Assembly (NCBI GenBank): GCA_945483525.1
Contig: CALYRV010000005.1
Coordinates: 1-38,326, forward strand
DNA length: 38,326 bases
Source of the DNA: an uncultured Verrucomicrobiota bacterium
GTDB taxonomy: Bacteria > Verrucomicrobiota > Kiritimatiellia > RFP12 > UBA1067
Direction of reading: 5' to 3'
Position numbers and translations under genes: made by a program
The notes under the pieces: model-generated
Told to the model about the DNA's origin: nothing
The model's input: the letters and a program-made list of their open reading frames with translations, nothing else
Databases searched by the model: none
Shown: piece after piece, positions 8,080 to 16,085 of the stretch
How the letters are laid out: every line of letters begins with the position of its first letter
How positions within the stretch are numbered: position 1 is the first letter of the stretch

Positions 8080-8330
8080 GTGTGCTTCTCCGAAAGATGT
8101 TTTCGATACAGCGCACGCTCGTCAGCATCCGAAATGTCGGATTTGATAGCGCCTGTCAGGGCGCAAAGCGCGGGCGATGCGTCTTCATCCTGTAGCGTTA
8201 GCGATTCGCGCAACCGTTCGAAATATCTGACAACGAGATCGGTGAGGGAAATGTTGCATTTGGCGGCGTACCCCTGGGCAAACGCCAAGGTGTCGCCGGG
8301 GAGTCGGATTGTCATTCGGGCGTCGTTCAT
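8076..8330 (-). CDS. Ribbon-helix-helix-type antitoxin of the PIN toxin
   Basis: 84 residues. The N-terminus RMTIRLPGDTLAFAQGYAAKCNISLTDLVVRYFERL is a ribbon-helix-helix DNA-binding fold of the DUF6364 antitoxin type: a beta strand, then two helices. The C-terminal tail should bind and block the PIN toxin. AAAGGA about 10 nt upstream of the ATG is a fair ribosome binding site. RHH antitoxins repress their own promoter by binding inverted repeats; a 14-bp inverted repeat overlaps this gene's -10 and the divergent -10. Confidence 0.82.
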   Translation of the reverse strand: MNDARMTIRLPGDTLAFAQGYAAKCNISLTDLVVRYFERLRESLTLQDEDASPALCALTGAIKSDISDADERALYRKHLSEKHT

Positions 8331-8357
8331 GGCCTGATGTCCTTTCTTTGTATGAAC

Positions 8358-8410
8358 ATAATATCAAAATTGTATGACATTCGTCAAGCGGCGATGAATT
8401 TTGATATAAT
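8358..8410. promoter_or_regulatory. Divergent promoter pair with a 14-bp inverted repeat operator
   Basis: Left arm 8358-8371 (ATAATATCAAAATT) and right arm 8397-8410 (AATTTTGATATAAT) match at 13 of 14 positions as an inverted repeat. The right arm ends in the + strand extended -10 TGATATAAT (8402-8410). The left arm read on the - strand holds TGATATTAT, with TTGACG as -35 at 18-nt spacing (8382-8387). One RHH dimer set could therefore control both the antitoxin operon and the divergent RNA. Boxes and repeat are seen; control is inferred. Confidence 0.7.
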
Positions 8411-8416
8411 TTAATT

Positions 8417-8700
8417 TGCCAGAGGCGGGTGGTGAGAATCGCTTGCCGATGACTTGATCTTTGATACGCGGGGATAATATCTCCGCATCGGAAATCCTTG
8501 TGAAAACAAGGTGATACGCGTAACTGTGTATCTGGCTTCGAACGAAACGACCAAAATTTCAAACTGGAAGCTGGCTAGATGGTTGTGCAGAGTGTATCGG
8601 GCTAATTGTATGCCCCCACTTTGCGCACCTCTTTCAGATTTCTAGTTGGGCGCTTGGTCGTGCCTCGTTCGAGATCTGCTAAGGGGTGCGCTTTTTCTTT
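8417..8700 (+). ncRNA. Candidate structured non-coding RNA, class not recognised
   Basis: Starts about 7 nt after the TGATATAAT box and ends at an intrinsic terminator, with no plausible protein. Helices that can be seen: GCCAGA 8418-8423 with TCTGGC 8530-8535 closing a multibranch; GCGGGGAT/ATCTCCGC near 8468-8485; CCTTGT-GAAA-ACAAGG near 8496-8511 with a GNRA-like tetraloop; GATAC/GTATC near 8512-8532; and the terminator stem. It lacks the marks I know for tmRNA, RNase P, SRP RNA and the TPP or cobalamin switches. It may instead be a long leader that attenuates the gene at 8765. Confidence 0.55.
8623..8700 (+). terminator. Strong intrinsic terminator
   Basis: GCGCACCTCTT (8623-8633) pairs with AAGGGGTGCGC (8681-8691), 11 bp with one G-U. 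A further CAGAT/ATCTG helix sits above it, and the loop contains a small GGGC/GCCT hairpin. CTTTTTCTTT follows directly (8691-8700). Confidence 0.85.
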
Positions 8701-8742
8701 GCCCGCAAAAGTGTATTCCGGTGAAATACTTTGTCGGGCAAA
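8698..8742 (+). other. Long hairpin just before the secreted-protein gene
   Basis: TTTGCCCG (8698-8705) pairs exactly with CGGGCAAA (8735-8742), and the interior adds about nine more pairs with bulges (CAAA..GT..ATT with AAT.AC.TTTG). It overlaps the U-tract of the preceding terminator and ends 11 nt before the SD of the gene at 8765, so it could affect termination or translation. Confidence 0.65.
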
Positions 8743-8764
8743 TTCATTAGGATGGGAGGTGCAT

Positions 8765-9364
8765 ATGAAGGTGTTACGTTACTCTATGGTGGCAGCATTG
8801 CTTCTTTTAGCGGTTGCGGCACATGCAATGACGGTGCAACTAAAATTCGTTAAATCAAACAACGTGACAACGGAGAAGTCAGAGTTTTCAAAGACAGAAT
8901 TAAAATCACGAGAATATGAGGTGACAGTAAGTGTTTTGGCGAATGAGACGAATTCATATAAAGTGGTTGTTGGAACTGTTGTTAGCTCTGCTTCGTCTAA
9001 AGGTATGTTTATGATTCAAGATTCAGCGGAATGCGCGTGTACTCCCGCAAAGAGCAAAAAGGATAAATTTAAGGTTGAGACATGTTCGGTGATTGCGATA
9101 AAAGATAATGCGAGGGGCCAGTATGGTATAGATCTTAATTCTGGATATCAAATTGATGGACTGATTGTGGAAATCCAAGATGAAGAAGGAAATGTTTTGA
9201 AGAGAAAGACTACAAGTGATACTAAGTACAAAAAACTGAAATTTGACGATAAGAAATGTTGGGTTCAAACAGCATTGGAAGGATCTCCGTTGGAGAAAAA
9301 AACGACAGTTGAGAGGATTGACTTAAAAGCAAAGAAAAACGCGAAAGATAAGGATGAAAAGTGA
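8765..9364 (+). CDS. Secreted hypothetical protein, AT-rich
   Basis: 199 residues, no family recognised. A clear signal peptide (MKVLRYSMVAALLLLAVAAHA) is followed by a lysine-rich, probably beta-sheet protein with two Cys-containing stretches (AECACTP and ETCSV) and a Lys-rich tail. GGGAGGT 6 nt upstream fixes the ATG at 8765. Codon use is much more AT-rich than in neighbours (many AAA, GAA, TTA), suggesting recent acquisition or a fast-evolving orphan. It lies downstream of the terminator at 8700 and a hairpin, so expression may depend on read-through; no separate promoter was found between 8700 and 8765. The next gene follows after 39 nt and may be cotranscribed. Confidence 0.72.
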   Translation: MKVLRYSMVAALLLLAVAAHAMTVQLKFVKSNNVTTEKSEFSKTELKSREYEVTVSVLANETNSYKVVVGTVVSSASSKGMFMIQDSAECACTPAKSKKDKFKVETCSVIAIKDNARGQYGIDLNSGYQIDGLIVEIQDEEGNVLKRKTTSDTKYKKLKFDDKKCWVQTALEGSPLEKKTTVERIDLKAKKNAKDKDEK

Positions 9365-9403
9365 AAGTAATGGTGTGCGAGTAGATGCAACAAGGAGGTA
9401 GAT

Positions 9404-9745
9404 GTGAGAACAGTATGTCCATCATGCAGTGCGATTGTAGATGTCGATGATTCGTATATTGGCTCGACAACTTTTTGTCCTCATTGTAGTAATGAGTTTT
9501 ATGTCAAGGTTCGGCAACGTAAAACACATCCAATATCTTCTGTTAATGTTGGGCAACAGAAAAACGATTGTCATGAAGGGCTGTGCTTTGTTTTGGGCAT
9601 GATGTTTCCTGTTTTGGGGTTGCTGGTAGGGGCATTAATTGGTAAGGAGCGCGGCTTTATGTTCGCTCTTTACGGCAATATAATTGACGGTGTTATTAGC
9701 TTAATCTGCTGGTTTGTTTTTGGTGTTATGCTTGTCGCGCCTTGA
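9404..9745 (+). CDS. Zinc-ribbon membrane protein, hypothetical
   Basis: 113 residues. The N-terminus has two CxxC pairs (VCPSC at 4-8 and FCPHC about 20 residues on), a zinc-ribbon like the MJ0042 type that often precedes membrane segments in this kind of bacterium. The C-terminal half has two hydrophobic segments (LCFVLGMMFPVLGLLVGALIG and NIIDGVISLICWFVFGVMLVA). AGGAGGT 5 nt before GTG 9404 sets the start. The AT-rich codon use matches the preceding gene. Function unknown; topology suggests a cytoplasmic zinc-ribbon anchored in the inner membrane. Confidence 0.75.
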   Translation: MRTVCPSCSAIVDVDDSYIGSTTFCPHCSNEFYVKVRQRKTHPISSVNVGQQKNDCHEGLCFVLGMMFPVLGLLVGALIGKERGFMFALYGNIIDGVISLICWFVFGVMLVAP

Positions 9746-10245
9746 TGCTGATGCTTTCATGATGGTTTGTTTAAACATCTCACCAAGTTGGGCGAGGAGA
9801 TCTTGCAGTGCTATGCAGCGGTGCGGGTACGATGGCGGGTGTGGAGATGCTGGTCGCGGGAAGGGTGAAGCCGGCTCGTGAAGTGATTTTGAGGTTGAGG
9901 TCGAAGGCAGAAGGGGTTAAAATTCATACGCACTGAGGACGGTGAATTTGGCATGCCGATAATGAGGTGTTTTACGGACTCACTCCGACCGCGTCTTTGT
10001 TCGTCCTGTCGTGTTGATTCGCGAGGATTTGCCGGATTCGCGATGATTCTCGCTTTGAGGCTGGTTTGATTTTTGATTCGCTTTTGGAATTGAAGCTGTT
10101 TTGATGACATGGGGCGGGGGCCCCATGAGAAGGATTATCGGGCGGCGTCAAATCGCGGTCAATTAGGAATGCGCGAAACGAAGCTCAATGCCGCCACGTC
10201 GACGCGATTGCTCAAAAGATGAGGAAGTTCGTGCCGAATCGTTTA
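9746..10245. other. Gene-free stretch, about 500 bp
   Basis: No convincing gene. Short open frames on both strands lack start signals and coding composition. Contains a TTGAGGTTGAGG-like repeat scrap near 9890-9905 and a GC-rich hairpin at 10108-10127. Could hold decayed coding sequence, but nothing recognisable. Confidence 0.5.
10108..10127. other. GC-rich palindrome
   Basis: CATGGGGC-GGGG-GCCCCATG, a perfect 8-bp hairpin without a T-tract. Similar short GC hairpins lie at 16801-16818 and 29649-29664. Confidence 0.6.
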
Positions 10246-10274
10246 TTGTCCCGGACGGCGTGAAGTGTTATCAT
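10246..10274 (+). promoter_or_regulatory. Promoter of the carbohydrate operon
   Basis: TTGTCC (10246-10251), 17-nt spacer, and TGTTATCAT ending at 10274 (extended -10). The leader is about 25 nt and carries AAAGGAG at 10294-10300 before ATG 10306, so this one is not leaderless. Confidence 0.6.
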
Positions 10275-10305
10275 ATTCACGTCTTAAGAAACCAAAGGAG
10301 CAATC

Positions 10306-11061
10306 ATGCCAAGTCTAGCCAATATGCGTACGAAGGCCAAGGAAGCCGGCCTCATGAAACTTGATAAGCTGATCGAAAAGCGTCAGCATATCCCCACCAA
10401 CGATTTCCCGATCCCGGTGAAGGAGCTCTGCGAGCGTTTCGAGAAGCTCTATACGGGCTGCGTCAACGACGTGATGCGCGAGCTCACGCTCCTCGACCAG
10501 AACCTGCCGCATGACATCATGCCGCTCCGCGACGAGATGGTCGTCTGCGGCGAGGCGTTCACCGTCAAGAGCGCGCCGAACTGCATGATCGAAGGCGAGA
10601 TGACTTTCCGTGCGCAGATGCTGGACGACTTCAAGCCGAACGGCGTCGTCGTGTGGGATACGTCGTCCGACGTCGAGGCCTCGCTCTGGGGCGGCGTGAT
10701 GACCGCGACCGCGCTTTCGAAGGGCATCCGCGGCGCCGTCATCGCCGGCGGCATCCGCGACACCAAGCAGATCCTCGAACAGCCGTTCCCGATCTTCTAC
10801 AAGTACCGCGTCTCCAACGGATCGCTCGGGCGCTGCATGATCACCCACTATCAGACCCCGATCAAGATCGGCAAGGTGACGGTCCGCCCCGGCGACATCA
10901 TCATGGGAGATATCGACGGTGTGATCTGCATTCCGCGCGAGATCGCGTACGAGGTGCTGCTCCGCGCCGAAGGCATCGAGCGTAACGAGGTCGACATCTT
11001 CTCGTGGGTCCGTCAGGGAGACACGATCAGCGAGATCATCGACAAGGGCGGATACTTCTAA
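10306..11061 (+). CDS. RraA-like / 4-hydroxy-4-methyl-2-oxoglutarate aldolase family protein
   Basis: 251 residues. The RraA/HMG-aldolase fold is shown by GGVMTATALSKGIRGAVIAG, then GIRDT, which carries the conserved Arg and Asp of the pyruvate/metal site, and the PGDIIMGDIDGVICIP strand near the C-terminus. Members cleave 4-hydroxy-2-oxo acids to pyruvate or act as RNase E regulators. In this operon, with an enolase-superfamily enzyme and an SDR, a sugar-acid aldolase role is more likely than RraA. The family's usual length is 160-240, so this has a modest N-terminal extension. AAAGGAG at 10294-10300, five nt before the ATG, fixes the start. Confidence 0.85.
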   Translation: MPSLANMRTKAKEAGLMKLDKLIEKRQHIPTNDFPIPVKELCERFEKLYTGCVNDVMRELTLLDQNLPHDIMPLRDEMVVCGEAFTVKSAPNCMIEGEMTFRAQMLDDFKPNGVVVWDTSSDVEASLWGGVMTATALSKGIRGAVIAGGIRDTKQILEQPFPIFYKYRVSNGSLGRCMITHYQTPIKIGKVTVRPGDIIMGDIDGVICIPREIAYEVLLRAEGIERNEVDIFSWVRQGDTISEIIDKGGYF

Positions 11062-11066
11062 GCGAT

Positions 11067-11111
11067 AAGTGAAGAAGTAAGAGTGAAGAGTTAAGAGTTG
11101 AGGAGGTAATT
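11067..11111 (+). repeat. Heptanucleotide repeat (AGTGAAG type), intergenic, supplies SD
   Basis: Units AGTGAAG, AAGTAAG, AGTGAAG, AGTTAAG, then AGTTGAGGAGGTAATT. The same series with few changes lies inside the radical SAM gene at 20981-21025. Its terminal GAGGAGGT is the Shine-Dalgarno of the GH10 gene. Confidence 0.85.
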
Positions 11112-11114
11112 CTA

Positions 11115-13202
11115 ATGAAAGCTGACAAGACGAAATTCAAGATTCCGCAACTGATCATTGCACACTGCTCACTGTTCGTAGCTTTCACGGCGCTGGCTTC
11201 GGCGGACTTCAAGATCGACCCGTCGGTGATGAGCGAGAAGTACTGGGAGATCTGGAATGACGCCGAACAGGCGAAGATCGATGCTGACATCGAGGCGAAC
11301 CGCAAGGCGGACGCCGTAGTGGCGCTGCCGGTCTCGCAGGGAACCGAAGTAACGGTCGAACAGCTCGACCACGAGTTCAAGTTCGGCGCCCACATCTTCA
11401 ACTTCGACCAGCTCGGGAAGAAGGAATACAACGATGTCTACAAGGCGAGCTACGGACGCGGCGGCATCTTTAATTCTGCGACTGTCGCGTACTACTGGAA
11501 CTGCTATGAGCCGGTGCCGGGACGCCTCCGCGCGTTCGGCGATTTCGAGGACACTCCCTACTTCTGGAATTCGCTTACGCGCGATGAGGCGATGGCGCAT
11601 CCTTTCTGGCGCCGTCCTGCGCCTGGACCGATCGTGACCTTCTGCAAGGAGAAGGGCGTGAGGGTTCACGGACACATCCTCATCTGGGGTAGCGCCAAGC
11701 CGACCTGGATCTACACTGACTACTGTCCCGAGAACGAGAAGCGCTACATCGAGCACCTCGGCATTCCGCGTTTCGGCGAGTCTGTTGACGATGTCAACAA
11801 CTGGGACGGCGGCTGGAACGGTTCGTGGAAGTCGCGCTGGAACCGCGTCTATGATGCCGTGACCGAAAAGGAAGTCGGCGAAAAGCTCCCAGAGTTCACG
11901 CAGGCGATGCGCCGCATCTTCCGCAAGCGCGTCTTCGATGTCGCTAAGGACTACGGAGAACTCGTGGACAGCTGGGACGTCGTGAACGAGAGTTCGCGCG
12001 ACTGGTCGCGTTACCGCAAGTCGCGCACGGGGCTCCCGGTGTGGTTCTCGCTCTACGGACTCATGCCCGGCGACTATCCGCTCCATGCGCTCCTCGACGC
12101 CAAGGAGGCGTTCCCAGCGTGGGCGAAGCTCAACATTAACGACTATAACATCTGTGACGACTTCCTCGCCCAGGTCAAGGACCTCGAGCAGCAGGGCGCG
12201 AAGATCGATATCGTCGGCTGCCAGATGCACATCTTCAACACCAATGACTGCGCACGGCTCGCGCAGGGCGAGACGAACATCAACTGGGTCGGCACGCCCA
12301 GGACGATCCAGGATCGCCTCGACATGATGGCGAAGACCGGCAAGCCCATCCACGTCTCCGAGATAACCATCACCTCGCCGGGATCGGATGCCAGAAGCCG
12401 TATGATCCAGGCCGTGCTTACGCGTAATATCTACCGCAAGTGGTTCTCCCACAAGTCCCTGATGGGCATCACCTGGTGGAACACCGTCGACGGCGGAGGC
12501 GTGAAGGGCGAGCCGCTCGTCTCCGGACTCTTCACCACGGACATGAAGAAGAAGCCCGCCTACGAGGCGCTCGATCAGCTCATCAACCATGAGTGGAAGA
12601 CGAATCTCAAGGTCGCGGCCGAAGGTGGCGACGAGTGCGCGGCGTTCGTGAAGTTCCGCGGCTTCCGTGGCAAGTACCGTCTCTCGTGGAAGGATCCGCA
12701 GAGCGGACACGTTTTCTGGCGAGTCATCCATCTTGAAGGCGACGGAATTAAGGAAACGCTCAATGATGCGTACGTCGACAATGTCGGCACGGCGCTTCCG
12801 CGCGGAGCGCGCCTCGTCGAGCAGGCGACGCTAACCTGCAAGAAGGGCGTTATCCCGCTCAAGACGGATGTTGACGGACGTTTCCAGCTGAACGGTCCCA
12901 CGGGTTATGTTCCCGTGCTTAATGCGGACGGCGTCGAGAACGTCTCGCTGACTTTCAATGTCGTCGCGCCGCGGGATATGCAACTCGAAATCGGCGAGAT
13001 GAACGACTGGTTCGGCGAGCTCACCGTTAACGGCGGTTATATTCGCAGCTTCAGCGGTACTACGGACGAGTGGAAGCGCGTCAAGATCCAGCTCAAGGAG
13101 GGCGAGAATACGATCGAGTTCAAGACCCGTTGCGGCAGCTCTGGCAACTGGTGGTGCTCGCTCATGCTCATGGATCCGAAGAACGAACTCACCTTCAAGT
13201 AA
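11115..13202 (+). CDS. GH10 endo-beta-1,4-xylanase, secreted
   Basis: 695 residues. A signal peptide (to about residue 30, ending ASA) precedes a CBM-like beta region (residues 31-110), then a GH10 barrel with HGHILIWG, the acid/base Glu292 in VVNESSRDW and the nucleophile Glu416 in IHVSEITI, and GITWWNTVDGGG. Residues about 500-695 are an extra beta-rich C-terminal part. GH10 enzymes cut xylan backbones. It is the second gene of the carbohydrate operon, 53 nt after the aldolase gene, with GAGGAGGT as SD. The hydrophobic core of the signal peptide (residues 12-21) is encoded by a heptanucleotide repeat. The fine substrate specificity is not determinable here. Confidence 0.9.
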   Translation: MKADKTKFKIPQLIIAHCSLFVAFTALASADFKIDPSVMSEKYWEIWNDAEQAKIDADIEANRKADAVVALPVSQGTEVTVEQLDHEFKFGAHIFNFDQLGKKEYNDVYKASYGRGGIFNSATVAYYWNCYEPVPGRLRAFGDFEDTPYFWNSLTRDEAMAHPFWRRPAPGPIVTFCKEKGVRVHGHILIWGSAKPTWIYTDYCPENEKRYIEHLGIPRFGESVDDVNNWDGGWNGSWKSRWNRVYDAVTEKEVGEKLPEFTQAMRRIFRKRVFDVAKDYGELVDSWDVVNESSRDWSRYRKSRTGLPVWFSLYGLMPGDYPLHALLDAKEAFPAWAKLNINDYNICDDFLAQVKDLEQQGAKIDIVGCQMHIFNTNDCARLAQGETNINWVGTPRTIQDRLDMMAKTGKPIHVSEITITSPGSDARSRMIQAVLTRNIYRKWFSHKSLMGITWWNTVDGGGVKGEPLVSGLFTTDMKKKPAYEALDQLINHEWKTNLKVAAEGGDECAAFVKFRGFRGKYRLSWKDPQSGHVFWRVIHLEGDGIKETLNDAYVDNVGTALPRGARLVEQATLTCKKGVIPLKTDVDGRFQLNGPTGYVPVLNADGVENVSLTFNVVAPRDMQLEIGEMNDWFGELTVNGGYIRSFSGTTDEWKRVKIQLKEGENTIEFKTRCGSSGNWWCSLMLMDPKNELTFK
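11150..11177. repeat. Heptanucleotide repeat within the GH10 signal-peptide codons
   Basis: Four 7-nt units: ACTGATC, ATTGCAC, ACTGCTC, ACTGTTC. In inverse orientation they read AGTGAGC-like, as in the repeats at 14589 and 20402. Encodes residues 12-21 (QLIIAHCSLF). Confidence 0.8.
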
Positions 13203-13216
13203 AGAGTTCATCCGCT

Positions 13217-13243
13217 CTTCAACTTCAACTTCATACTTCAACT
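13217..13243. repeat. Intergenic CTTCAAC-type repeat
   Basis: CTTCAA units in series fill the gap before the enolase-superfamily gene, leaving no Shine-Dalgarno sequence. Related in inverse orientation to the GTTGAAG-type copy at 25653. Confidence 0.6.
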
Positions 13244-13249
13244 GTTATT

Positions 13250-14572
13250 ATGCGAATCAACAAGATCAATCCCGCGACGCTCAAGATCACCGACATGCGC
13301 TTTGCCGACATCGACGGCGCGCCGAAGCGTTGCACGCTCCTCAAGCTCTATACCAACCAGGGACTCGTCGGTTACGGTGAAGTCCGTGACGCCTCTTCAC
13401 GCACCTACGCCGCGATGCTCAAGAGCCGCATCCTCGGCGAGAATCCGTGCAACGTCGAGAAGATCTTCCGCCGGATCAAGCAGTTCGGCGGCGATTCGCG
13501 TCAGGCCGGCGGCGTCTGTGCGGTTGAACTCGCGTGCATGGACCTCGCGGGCAAGGCCTGGGGCGTTCCCTGCTGGCAGCTCCTTGGCGGCAAGTGGCGC
13601 GACGAGATCCGCTGCTACTGCGACACCGATTCTGAAGGCGGCGGACGCGATATGGGCAAGGCGCTCAAGGAGCGTATGGCGATGGGCTTCACCTTCCTCA
13701 AGATGGATCTCGGCATCGAACTCCTGACGAACGTCAAGGACGCGCTGATCGCGCCGCTCGGTTATCTCGACTACATGCGTAAGATGAAGCACGTCGTCCA
13801 GACGCCGCACGGTTCGATCGATCCGCGCTCGATGCGCGGCGAGGCGTTCGAGCTTTTCACGACCGCGCACGGACACACCGGTATCCATATCACGGAGAAG
13901 GGGCTCGACTATCTCGAGAAATACATGTCCGACGTCCGTGATGTCATCGGCTGGGAGGTGCCGATCGCGATCGATCATCTCGGACATATCCCTTACGAGG
14001 ACTGCGTCAATCTCCTCCGCCGTCTCGAGAAATATCATCTCTCTTGGGCCGAGGACGTCCTTCCGTGGCGCAACGTTGAGCAGTGGCGCGAGCTTCACGC
14101 CGCGACCACGACTCCGCTCGGGACCGGCGAGGACATCTATCTCAAAGAGGATTTCAAGCCGCTCCTTGAGTCGCATGCGCTCGCGGTCGTTCATCCCGAC
14201 CTCCTCACCTGCGGCGGCATGATGGAGACGAAGAAGGTCGGCGACATGGCCGAGGACTACGGCGTGCAGATGAACATCCACATGGCCGAATCTCCGATCG
14301 CCTGCATGGCGGCCGTCCATGTTGCCGCGGCGACCCGAAACTTCATGGCCCTCGAACTCCATTCCGTCGATGTCCCGTGGTGGGGAGATCTCGTGAAGCC
14401 CGCGCTTTCGTACGAGGGGGGATTCATCAAGGTTCCGACCAGACCCGGACTCGGTATTGACGAGCTCAACGAAAAGCTCATCAAGAAGCAGGCGTGCAAG
14501 GAATTTCCCGCGCCGTGGGCTTCCACGAAGGAGTGGGACAAGGAATGGGCCAATGACCGGCGCTGGTCCTAA
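13250..14572 (+). CDS. Mandelate racemase/muconate lactonizing enzyme family (enolase superfamily) dehydratase
   Basis: 440 residues. N-terminal capping domain (residues 1-130) and a barrel with the three Mg2+ ligands of the superfamily: Asp242 (IAIDHLG), Glu268 (WAEDVLP) and Glu294 (GTGEDIY); FTFLKMDLG carries the KxD-like catalytic motif and NIHMAES a His near strand 7. These enzymes abstract a proton alpha to a carboxylate; many are sugar-acid dehydratases giving 2-keto-3-deoxy acids, which would suit the aldolase two genes upstream. The ATG at 13250 is the first start giving the capping domain; no SD is visible because a repeat fills the gap. Substrate unknown. Confidence 0.9.
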   Translation: MRINKINPATLKITDMRFADIDGAPKRCTLLKLYTNQGLVGYGEVRDASSRTYAAMLKSRILGENPCNVEKIFRRIKQFGGDSRQAGGVCAVELACMDLAGKAWGVPCWQLLGGKWRDEIRCYCDTDSEGGGRDMGKALKERMAMGFTFLKMDLGIELLTNVKDALIAPLGYLDYMRKMKHVVQTPHGSIDPRSMRGEAFELFTTAHGHTGIHITEKGLDYLEKYMSDVRDVIGWEVPIAIDHLGHIPYEDCVNLLRRLEKYHLSWAEDVLPWRNVEQWRELHAATTTPLGTGEDIYLKEDFKPLLESHALAVVHPDLLTCGGMMETKKVGDMAEDYGVQMNIHMAESPIACMAAVHVAAATRNFMALELHSVDVPWWGDLVKPALSYEGGFIKVPTRPGLGIDELNEKLIKKQACKEFPAPWASTKEWDKEWANDRRWS

Positions 14573-14588
14573 GGACCACTGTCTGTCA

Positions 14589-14615
14589 AGTGAACAGTGA
14601 ATAGTGAATACTGAA
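14589..14615 (+). repeat. Heptanucleotide repeat (AGTGAAC/AGTGAAT), intergenic
   Basis: Units AGTGAAC, AGTGAAT, AGTGAAT, ACTGAAG directly before the GH13 start codon. Confidence 0.8.
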
Positions 14616-14620
14616 GCGTT

Positions 14621-16084
14621 ATGGTGGGAAAAATCATTACGTTGATGCTCGGACTGGTGGCGGCGGTGGCGCTTGCAGACAATACGTGCTACACGAATGC
14701 GCGAAAGGCACCGGAGTGGTTTACGAAAGGTGTCATTTGTCAGATCCAGCCGCGGGCGTTCACTAAGGAAGGGACCTTGAAGGCTGCGGAGGCAAAGCTT
14801 CCGTATCTGAAGGACTCTGGCTTCACTATCCTCTATCTCGTTCCGGTGATGAAGATGGATGAGGACATGGACCAGAGCTTCTGGAGTCCGAGACAGATCA
14901 AGAGCGGCTTCAACTGTCCGAGGAACCAGTACCGTATGGCGGACTACTTCCATGTCGATCCGGAGTACGGCACCGACCAGGACCTCAAGGACTTCGTCGC
15001 GGCGGCGCATCAGCTCGGGATGTACGTGATGTTCGACCTAGTGTATCTTCACTGCGGTCCGGCCGCGCCGTTTCTGAAGGAACATCCCGAGTTCACCTAT
15101 TGGAATGGCGACGGCACGGTGAAGAAGGGACCGTGGCGTTTTCCGAAGCTTAACTTCGAGGAGCCGAAGCTGCGCGAATACCTGATCGGCAACATGCGCT
15201 ATCTGCTCACCGAATACGGCTGCGACGGCTTTCGCTGCGATGTCGGAGACCAGGTGCCGCTGGATTTCTGGTGCGACGCCCGCGACATGATGAACGCGGT
15301 CACTGCCAATCATGCCGCGATGATCTGCGAGGGACAGAACTGCGCGAACCAGCAGAAGGCGTTCGACGCCGACTACGGCTGGTTCCCGTGCGAGGTGTTC
15401 CTCAAGGACGGGAAGCGGGACGCGCAGTGCATTCGCCGCCGTTGGGACAGTCAGACCGCGGTTCATCCGCGCGGTTCACGTTTCGTCAATCACTACGACA
15501 ACCACGACATCGCGACTGATGTGCGTCCCCGTCGCGAGAATGCGTTCGGACACGAGGCGATGGACCAGGTCTGCGTGTGGCTGCTGACGGCGGACGGAAT
15601 TCCGCTCTTCTTCAACGGCAACGAATTCGCCGAAGCGGATGAGAAGCATTCGATGTTCGGTCGTACGCCGCTCGACTGGTCTGCGCTCGAGACGGACTAC
15701 GGCAGGTACCGTCACGCGCTCGTGCAGAAGCTCTCCGCGATCCGTCGCGAACATCCCGCGTTCACCGCGGTGAGCGGGTTCGACGGAATGATCTGGTTGC
15801 AGACCTCGCAGCCGGACGACATCACGGCGTTCGTCCGCCGCGGAAAGGGCGAGACGATGTTCGTCGTGCAGAATTGGTCCGACCGGTCAGTCGACGTCTC
15901 GGTGGATTTCGAGCTTAAGCCCGTCACCAAGACGACGGACACGGTCGAGGAGTCCCCGGATCGCTCTCTCCGCGGCACTTTTGCCGCGGAACCGCTGATA
16001 TCGAGACGCGCGGAGAAGACGGGCGCGAACGCCTTCAGGCTGGGTGCGTATGGGTTCGCGGTTTATCAAGTAAAGGAGAATTGA
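14621..16084 (+). CDS. GH13 alpha-amylase-family glycoside hydrolase, secreted
   Basis: 487 residues with a signal peptide (MVGKIITLMLGLVAAVALA). The (beta/alpha)8 barrel motifs of GH13 are intact: nucleophile Asp207 in CDGFRCDVG, acid/base Glu237 in MICEGQN, and transition-state stabiliser Asp296 in HYDNHD. Residues about 400-487 form the small C-terminal beta domain (TMFVVQNWSDRSVDVSVDF). The active site implies action on alpha-glucosidic bonds; the exact substrate is open. Its place beside a xylanase and a beta-helix protein suggests a mixed plant-glycan operon. The gap to the next gene is one nt. The start ATG 14621 has no clear SD since a repeat lies immediately upstream. Confidence 0.9.
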   Translation: MVGKIITLMLGLVAAVALADNTCYTNARKAPEWFTKGVICQIQPRAFTKEGTLKAAEAKLPYLKDSGFTILYLVPVMKMDEDMDQSFWSPRQIKSGFNCPRNQYRMADYFHVDPEYGTDQDLKDFVAAAHQLGMYVMFDLVYLHCGPAAPFLKEHPEFTYWNGDGTVKKGPWRFPKLNFEEPKLREYLIGNMRYLLTEYGCDGFRCDVGDQVPLDFWCDARDMMNAVTANHAAMICEGQNCANQQKAFDADYGWFPCEVFLKDGKRDAQCIRRRWDSQTAVHPRGSRFVNHYDNHDIATDVRPRRENAFGHEAMDQVCVWLLTADGIPLFFNGNEFAEADEKHSMFGRTPLDWSALETDYGRYRHALVQKLSAIRREHPAFTAVSGFDGMIWLQTSQPDDITAFVRRGKGETMFVVQNWSDRSVDVSVDFELKPVTKTTDTVEESPDRSLRGTFAAEPLISRRAEKTGANAFRLGAYGFAVYQVKEN

Positions 16085-16085
16085 G

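Noticed and set aside
8417..8700. tmRNA, RNase P RNA, SRP RNA or 6S RNA
   Set aside because: No CCA end or tag frame, no conserved RNase P or SRP core motifs, and the helices do not form the single long bubble of 6S.
9811..10110. A short - strand gene in the gap before the aldolase gene
   Set aside because: No SD, low complexity charge pattern and no family resemblance.
11169..12731. A 520-codon - strand open frame over GH10
   Set aside because: Antisense shadow of the xylanase; no start signal or recognisable domain.
13397..15010. A 537-codon - strand open frame over the enolase-superfamily and GH13 genes
   Set aside because: Same antisense effect; it crosses two unrelated + strand genes with intact catalytic motifs.
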